The notes beneath the pieces were generated by a model, which made no database searches, was not told the origin of the DNA, and saw nothing but the letters and a program-made list of their open reading frames with translations. From NCBI GenBank assembly GCA_030597995.1, contig JAUVQV010000017.1:1-9676 (forward strand): a DNA stretch of 9,676 nt. The letters run 5' to 3'. The stretch comes from Candidatus Rokuibacteriota bacterium (GTDB lineage: Bacteria > JAUVQV01). Below, one piece after another: positions 6,218 to 9,676 of this stretch; the stretch's first letter is position 1; every line of letters starts with the position of its first letter. Position numbers and translations under genes: made by a program.

Positions 6218-7900
6218 TCATGAATGTAACTCCCGGAGGATGTATTGCGGGGTCAGCGGCAACCCGTCATACCGCAACACCCGCTCCCGGACCTCGAAAC
6301 CCGTCTCGCGACGGATCAGCCGCGCCAGCTGGCCGGTGGCGTTCCCCTCCACACAGACCACCCGCCGCGCCGCCCGCAGGGCTGGAAGGAACTGCTCCGC
6401 CACGAGCGGCCAGACTTGGGAAAAGTGGAGTGTTCCGACGCGCCCGCCCTGCTCGCGCAGGAGGGAAGCCGCCTCCGCCACCGCTCCCTTGCTCGACCCC
6501 CACGAGAGGAGCAACAGGTCCGGCGGGTTATCTCCCGCACGCTCGGGGGGAACCACCTCGGCCAGCATTCCCTCTCCCTTGCGCAGCCGCTTCTCCACCA
6601 TCCGGACCCGGATGGAGAGGTCCTCGGTGATGTGGCCGTCCTCAGTGTGCTCGTCGCTGTCCGCGACGACGAGATGCCTTGTCACCCCGGGGAGGAGGCG
6701 GGGAGAAACGCCGTGCTCAACAAAGGCATAGCGGCGATAGGGAGTTGTGGTCTCCCCCGCAGCGGCGCCGGCGCCTACCGCTGCCAGGCCCGAGAGGTCG
6801 AAGGCCTCCACCGCCCGGTAGGAATCGCCGAGAAACTGATCGGTCAGGAGAAAAACCGGTCCCTGGTAACGCTCCGCCAGCTCGAATGACTTGCGGACGA
6901 GGGAAAAACACTCCTTCACGGTCCCGGGCGCGAAGATGGCTCTGGGGAACTCACCGTGACCAGCGTGGAGGACGAACTCCAGGTCTCCCTGTTCGGTGCG
7001 CGTCGGCAGGCCGGTGGCAGGCGCCGGACGCTGTGCCACCACGATCACGAGCGGCGTTTCGGTCATGGCCGCCAGACTCACGCCCTCCGCCATCAAGGCA
7101 AAGCCCCCACCCGAGGTAGCCACCATGCTGGGTGCTCCGGCGAAAGACGCCCCGATCGCCATGTTAACCGCCGCGATCTCGTCCTCGGCCTGCTCCACCA
7201 CCAGGCCCATCCTGTCCGCCCGGGCAATCAGGTTGAGGGCGATCGAGGTCGAGGGGGTCATGGGATAGAAAGAACAGAATTTCACCCCCGCCGAGAGGGC
7301 CCCCAGGGCGATGGCCTCATTGCCGTTCATCATCAGGCGGCGGATCGGAGCTGTCACTGGCGTCAGCTCATGCTGTCCAGCGTCCTGCCCGGCCGCCCAT
7401 TGAAAGGCCTCGGACAGTGCTCGGCGGTTCTCTTCAACCGCCTGGGATTTCTTTTTGCCGAACATGTCCTCGACGGTCCGGGCGACCAGCTCTTCATCGA
7501 GGCCGAGCAGGGAGCCGATCACCCCGAGGGCCACGACATTCACGAACCGGCCGGGAGCGAGCCGCCGATAGGGCACGCGGAGGCACGGGATCCCGCCCGG
7601 GTCGAAGGCCTCGTCAGCCACCAGGCTGCCTCCGCTCACCAGTTCGTCCCGGTGCAGAGTCACTGTGGCCTGATCCAACCCTATCAAAAGGTCGACGTCC
7701 TCCCGCGGGGCCGCGATCTCGCCCGGGCCGAACCGGACGGCAAAGGTGTTGTGCCCGCCCCGTATCCGTGACTGGTAGCTTTGCGTCACGACCACTGCGT
7801 AGCCGCTTCGGACCAGGCTCTTGGCGAGCAGTTGCCCGAGGGTCACCAGTCCCTGGCCGGCCTCACCGCCGATGAGAATGTTGAAGGTCTCCCCGCTCAA
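6218..7900 (-). CDS. 2-oxoacid:ferredoxin oxidoreductase, fused gamma-alpha subunit
   Basis: The 560-aa product is the partner of the beta subunit encoded next. Residues 1 to about 170 are the gamma domain, with the nucleotide-fold loop LIGGEAGQGLVTLGQ and the conserved SRIRGGHNTFAVRFG. From about residue 190 the alpha domain begins (NGNEAIALGALSAGV, FYPMTPSTSI), followed by EQAEDEIAAVNMAIGASFAG, ATSGGGFALM and TGLPTRTEQGDL, all typical of 2-oxoacid oxidoreductases that bind the pyrimidine part of TPP. The gamma-alpha fusion is a common architecture (KorA-like). No ferredoxin-like delta subunit is encoded nearby, so electrons must leave through the beta-subunit cluster to a separate carrier. 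Translation starts at TTG 7900, with GAGG 9 nt upstream, 60 bp after the desulfoferrodoxin gene. Its place between superoxide reductase and flavodiiron genes suggests it feeds the oxygen-defence chain. Confidence 0.93.
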   Translation of the reverse strand: MSGETFNILIGGEAGQGLVTLGQLLAKSLVRSGYAVVVTQSYQSRIRGGHNTFAVRFGPGEIAAPREDVDLLIGLDQATVTLHRDELVSGGSLVADEAFDPGGIPCLRVPYRRLAPGRFVNVVALGVIGSLLGLDEELVARTVEDMFGKKKSQAVEENRRALSEAFQWAAGQDAGQHELTPVTAPIRRLMMNGNEAIALGALSAGVKFCSFYPMTPSTSIALNLIARADRMGLVVEQAEDEIAAVNMAIGASFAGAPSMVATSGGGFALMAEGVSLAAMTETPLVIVVAQRPAPATGLPTRTEQGDLEFVLHAGHGEFPRAIFAPGTVKECFSLVRKSFELAERYQGPVFLLTDQFLGDSYRAVEAFDLSGLAAVGAGAAAGETTTPYRRYAFVEHGVSPRLLPGVTRHLVVADSDEHTEDGHITEDLSIRVRMVEKRLRKGEGMLAEVVPPERAGDNPPDLLLLSWGSSKGAVAEAASLLREQGGRVGTLHFSQVWPLVAEQFLPALRAARRVVCVEGNATGQLARLIRRETGFEVRERVLRYDGLPLTPQYILRELHS

Positions 7901-7960
7901 TGCCAGTTGCCTCGCTCTCGTTCCAGCCGGCTCAGCCAGGCGGACCGCAACCCGAGATCT

Positions 7961-8335
7961 TCAACCCTTCCACAGGCCGTGAAGGTTGCAGTACTCCCGG
8001 GCCTCGACCTGATCCGCGACAATGGTGAAAGTGGCCTCGGGAGGGTCTCCCGGTTTTAAAAACTGGCGAAAGGCCCGCCCGTCGGCGATCAGCTCTACCC
8101 ATTCGATGTAATGCTTCTCTTCCATGGGGTGGGGTACGCTCCCGACCTTCACCGTGAAACCGCCCTCGATCTTTTCGATCACCGGGATGTGCTTTTCCCT
8201 CGCCGCGTCGACCGTGTTCTCCACCCGGAGTTTCATCGGCTGGCCGCAGCAGACCAGTTCCCCCTGGCCCTCGTGCAACACCTCCACAATGTTCCCGCAC
8301 AACTCACACTTGTAGATCTCCAGTCTCTTTGTCAT
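7961..8335 (-). CDS. dfx: Desulfoferrodoxin (two-iron superoxide reductase)
   Basis: This 124-aa cytoplasmic enzyme reduces superoxide to hydrogen peroxide without making O2. The N-terminal desulforedoxin domain binds the FeCys4 centre I through Cys10, Cys13, Cys29 and Cys30 ([15 protein letters not shown]). The neelaredoxin domain carries the catalytic FeHis4Cys centre II: Glu47, Lys48 and His49 in EKHIPVIE, His69 and His75 in [11 protein letters not shown], and Cys116 and His119 in CNLHGLWK. Spacing matches the Desulfovibrio desulfuricans protein residue for residue to within one position. ATG 8335 is preceded by GGGGAGG. The frame stays open upstream to 8632, but that part overlaps the rubrerythrin gene and is not conserved-looking. 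It follows rubrerythrin by 34 bp; the peroxide made here is the substrate of rubrerythrin. Also known as rbo or sorA. Confidence 0.97.
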   Translation of the reverse strand: MTKRLEIYKCELCGNIVEVLHEGQGELVCCGQPMKLRVENTVDAAREKHIPVIEKIEGGFTVKVGSVPHPMEEKHYIEWVELIADGRAFRQFLKPGDPPEATFTIVADQVEAREYCNLHGLWKG

Positions 8336-8369
8336 GGCGCTTCTTTCCTCCCCTTGACGTGGATTTTGA

Positions 8370-8945
8370 CTACCAGTTTTCGCAAAGCAGCTCGAAGTGG
8401 TCGCGGGCGTGTACACACGCGAGACATTCCTCCGGCGCCTCATTCCCCTCATGCAGGTACCCGCAGTTGCGGCACCGCCAGACGACGGACTTCTCCCGCT
8501 TGAATACCCGGCCGCTCCTGATGTTGGACAAAAATCCCAGGTACCGCTTCTCGTGCCACTTTTCAGCCGCGGCGATGGATTCAAATATTTTCGCGATTTC
8601 ATCGAAGCCCTCCTCGCGCGCAGCCCGGGCAAAGGAGGGGTACATGTCCGTCCACTCGTAATGCTCCCCGCCGGCCGCCTCCTCGCGGTTCTCCGCCGTG
8701 GTGCCGATCACCCCAGCCGGGAAGGCGGCCCGTACCTCCACCTGACCGCCTTCCAGCAACTTGAAGAGCCGCTTGGCGTGCTCTTTCTCCTGGTTTGCCG
8801 TCTCCTCGAAAACCGCCGAGATCTGCACGAACCCTTCCTTCTTGGCCTGGCTGCAGAAATAGGTGTAGCGATTGCGGGCCTGCGACTCCCCGGCGAAGGC
8901 CGTCAGGATATTTTTCTCGGTCTGCGAGCCCTTCAGTTCCACCAT
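8370..8945 (-). CDS. rbr: Rubrerythrin
   Basis: This 191-aa cytoplasmic peroxidase reduces H2O2 to water at a diiron site, with electrons delivered through a C-terminal rubredoxin-like centre. The ferritin-like domain has Glu20 ([12 protein letters not shown]), Glu53 and His56 (NQEKEHAKR), Glu94 and Glu97 ([10 protein letters not shown]) and Glu128 plus His131 ([10 protein letters not shown]). The FeCys4 domain uses Cys158, Cys161 (WRCRNCGY) and Cys174, Cys177 (EECLACVH) and ends in the characteristic HFELLCENW. Length and cysteine numbering equal those of Desulfovibrio vulgaris rubrerythrin. ATG 8945 is chosen because GGGAGGGG lies just upstream and the product begins [17 protein letters not shown]; the frame remains open to 9086, but that extension contains regulatory-looking hairpins. 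It is the first gene of the six-gene cluster. Confidence 0.97.
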   Translation of the reverse strand: MVELKGSQTEKNILTAFAGESQARNRYTYFCSQAKKEGFVQISAVFEETANQEKEHAKRLFKLLEGGQVEVRAAFPAGVIGTTAENREEAAGGEHYEWTDMYPSFARAAREEGFDEIAKIFESIAAAEKWHEKRYLGFLSNIRSGRVFKREKSVVWRCRNCGYLHEGNEAPEECLACVHARDHFELLCENW

Positions 8946-8985
8946 GTTCCCCTCCCGCTCATTGATTTTCGCTGTTTCCCCGGCG

Positions 8986-8999
8986 CCCCTCAGTAGGGG
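8986..8999 (-). promoter_or_regulatory. Small hairpin in the rubrerythrin leader
   Basis: CCCCT and AGGGG form a 5-bp GC-rich stem around a 4-nt loop, 40 nt upstream of the rubrerythrin start codon. There is no T-tract after it on the minus strand, so it is not a terminator. It could stabilise the mRNA 5' end or affect access to the ribosome binding site; chance occurrence in GC-rich DNA is also possible. Confidence 0.25.
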
Positions 9000-9047
9000 T
9001 CCCGGTGAAACTGCATTGTGTGCCTGAACTAGCTTAATAGATGACAG

Positions 9048-9078
9048 AAAACGGCTCCGGGATTCAGACCCGGATGCC
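9048..9078 (-). terminator. Terminator-like hairpin between acpS and rubrerythrin
   Basis: On the minus strand GGC-A-TCCGGG pairs with CCCGGA-GCC around the 7-nt loop TCTGAAT, giving 9 base pairs with one bulged A. It is followed directly by GTTTTCTGTC. This is a good intrinsic-terminator shape for transcription coming from acpS, whose stop lies about 50 bp upstream. If the TTGACA just before it is the cluster promoter, the same hairpin would lie in the leader and act as an attenuator instead. Confidence 0.5.
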
Positions 9079-9101
9079 GCTCTCAACGATCCTGCTTCTA
9101 T

Positions 9102-9130
9102 ATTTGGACTATAGGGAGGTCTCCTGTCAA
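9102..9130 (-). promoter_or_regulatory. Candidate promoter for the rubrerythrin cluster
   Basis: An exact TTGACA (9130-9125) overlaps the acpS stop codon. At 17-bp spacing the -10 candidate is CCAAAT (9107-9102), which matches the consensus at only 3 of 6 positions, so the assignment is weak. The short dyad CTATA-N7-TATAG (9098-9114) overlaps the spacer and -10 and could be an operator. It is the best sigma70-like candidate seen in the 181-bp gap. Confidence 0.25.
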
Positions 9131-9510
9131 GGGCTAACCGACCCCTCGAGGATCACTACTCCGGCGGCTACCCCAGCGGTATGAGAGATGCTGACATGCA
9201 CCGCCGTTGCACCGAGGTGGTGCATGATTTCAGCAGCCCGGCCGGTGGCGTTGAGATACGGCTTTCCGGAGGCTTCATTGAGCACCTCCAGCTGTCTGAA
9301 CCACACCCCCTGTCGGAGACCTGCCCCCACCGCCTTCATGAAGGCTTCCTTGACGGCGAACCTCCCGGCGTAGCGTTCGGCGCAATTCCTGGATTTGCGG
9401 CACTCCGCCTGTTCCCTGGAGGTAAAGACTCTTGCCAGGAACCCTTCCCGCTTGATGCTCTCCGCTATCCTGCTTACCTCCACGACATCAATGCCAATAC
9501 CGACAATCAT
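9127..9510 (-). CDS. acpS: Holo-[acyl-carrier-protein] synthase
   Basis: The 127-aa enzyme transfers 4'-phosphopantetheine from CoA to a serine of apo-ACP, activating ACP for fatty-acid synthesis in the cytoplasm. The signature MIVGIGIDVVEVSRI carries the Mg-binding Asp8; RFAVKEAFMKAVGAG carries Glu55 and the CoA-binding lysines; VSISHTAGVAAG near the C-terminus is the third family motif. Length is typical for the AcpS group of phosphopantetheinyl transferases. Two adjacent ATG codons (9513 and 9510) are possible; the second is preferred because GGAGG then lies 4 nt upstream instead of 1. It is separated from the rubrerythrin gene by 181 bp and a terminator-like hairpin, so it is probably an independent unit. 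Its usual partner genes are not in the window. Confidence 0.96.
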   Translation of the reverse strand: MIVGIGIDVVEVSRIAESIKREGFLARVFTSREQAECRKSRNCAERYAGRFAVKEAFMKAVGAGLRQGVWFRQLEVLNEASGKPYLNATGRAAEIMHHLGATAVHVSISHTAGVAAGVVILEGSVSP

Positions 9511-9549
9511 CATCCCTCCGTGAAATGCGCTCCGCAGTCATCCCGGATT

Positions 9550-9673
9550 ATTCACGGGGCCCTTTTCTGCCCGGGCTTCGTTGCGCCGTCGCTCACTTGT
9601 GCAGCGTACAGTAGTACGCTTCCGCGTTCGCTCCGGCGACGCCTCGCCAGAACAGAAAATTGCTCCCGTGAAT
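9550..9673. repeat. 124-bp imperfect palindromic element
   Basis: Outer arms ATTCACGGG (9550-9558) and CCCGTGAAT (9665-9673) and an inner perfect stem AGCGTAC / GTACGCT (9603-9609 and 9614-9620) around loop AGTA share exactly the same centre, 9611.5. Between them TTTTCTG (9563-9569) faces CAGAAAA (9653-9659), offset by one base, and further interrupted pairing exists in the GC-rich part. The concentric arrangement indicates one long palindrome, not several chance dyads. It lies upstream of acpS in non-coding DNA and may continue to the window edge. Candidates are a dispersed REP/MITE-like repeat, a cruciform site or a structured RNA. Confidence 0.7.
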
Positions 9674-9676
9674 CAA

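Noticed and set aside
5704..6630. 308-aa plus-strand open frame across the two oxidoreductase genes
   Set aside because: It spans the junction of two well-supported minus-strand genes and is proline/arginine-rich without motifs.
6956..7771. 271-aa plus-strand open frame opposite the gamma-alpha subunit gene
   Set aside because: It is a shadow of the conserved minus-strand gene; no family resemblance seen.
8336..8632. Upstream in-frame extension of desulfoferrodoxin
   Set aside because: The extension reads an alternative frame of the rubrerythrin gene, while ATG 8335 has a strong ribosome binding site and gives the canonical length.
1..9676. tRNA, rRNA, CRISPR array, insertion sequence or prophage
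   Set aside because: No cloverleaf-like segment, no regularly spaced direct repeats, and no transposase, integrase or phage gene was recognised on either strand.

Overview
The window comes from a GC-rich bacterial chromosome. The gene content points to an anaerobic or oxygen-sensitive diderm, with a Desulfobacterota-like (delta-proteobacterial) organism as the best guess. The reasons are a rubrerythrin, a two-iron desulfoferrodoxin, a flavodiiron protein, a rubredoxin and a 2-oxoacid:ferredoxin oxidoreductase in one cluster, together with an exported tail-specific protease and a lipoprotein that imply an envelope with a periplasm. The taxon is an inference; no rRNA or other taxonomic marker is present.

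Layout. Positions 1-227 hold a G/C homopolymer-rich stretch and then an AT-rich island with a palindromic operator-like site. Two plus-strand envelope genes follow: a Prc/Tsp-type S41 protease (228-2450) and a ChaN-family lipoprotein with a C-terminal PDZ domain (2592-3848). These converge on a six-gene minus-strand cluster, read right to left: rubrerythrin (8945-8370), desulfoferrodoxin/superoxide reductase (8335-7961), 2-oxoacid oxidoreductase gamma-alpha fusion (7900-6218) and beta subunit (6186-5335), flavodiiron protein FprA (5271-4066) and a 53-residue rubredoxin (4041-3880). Spacings of 24 to 63 bp suggest one operon. Further right on the minus strand is acpS (holo-ACP synthase, 9510-9127), separated from the cluster by 181 bp containing a terminator-like hairpin and a TTGACA hexamer. 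The window ends in a 124-bp imperfect palindrome.

How the genes fit together. The six-gene cluster reads as an oxygen and reactive-oxygen defence module. The superoxide reductase turns superoxide into peroxide, rubrerythrin reduces peroxide, the flavodiiron protein reduces O2 (or NO) to water, and rubredoxin is the usual electron donor to all three. The unusual element is the oxidoreductase pair in the middle, which could supply low-potential electrons from a 2-oxoacid. Its beta subunit lacks a cysteine at the position where one [4Fe-4S] ligand is normally expected. The two plus-strand genes are a separate envelope proteolysis or quality-control pair, both carrying PDZ domains.
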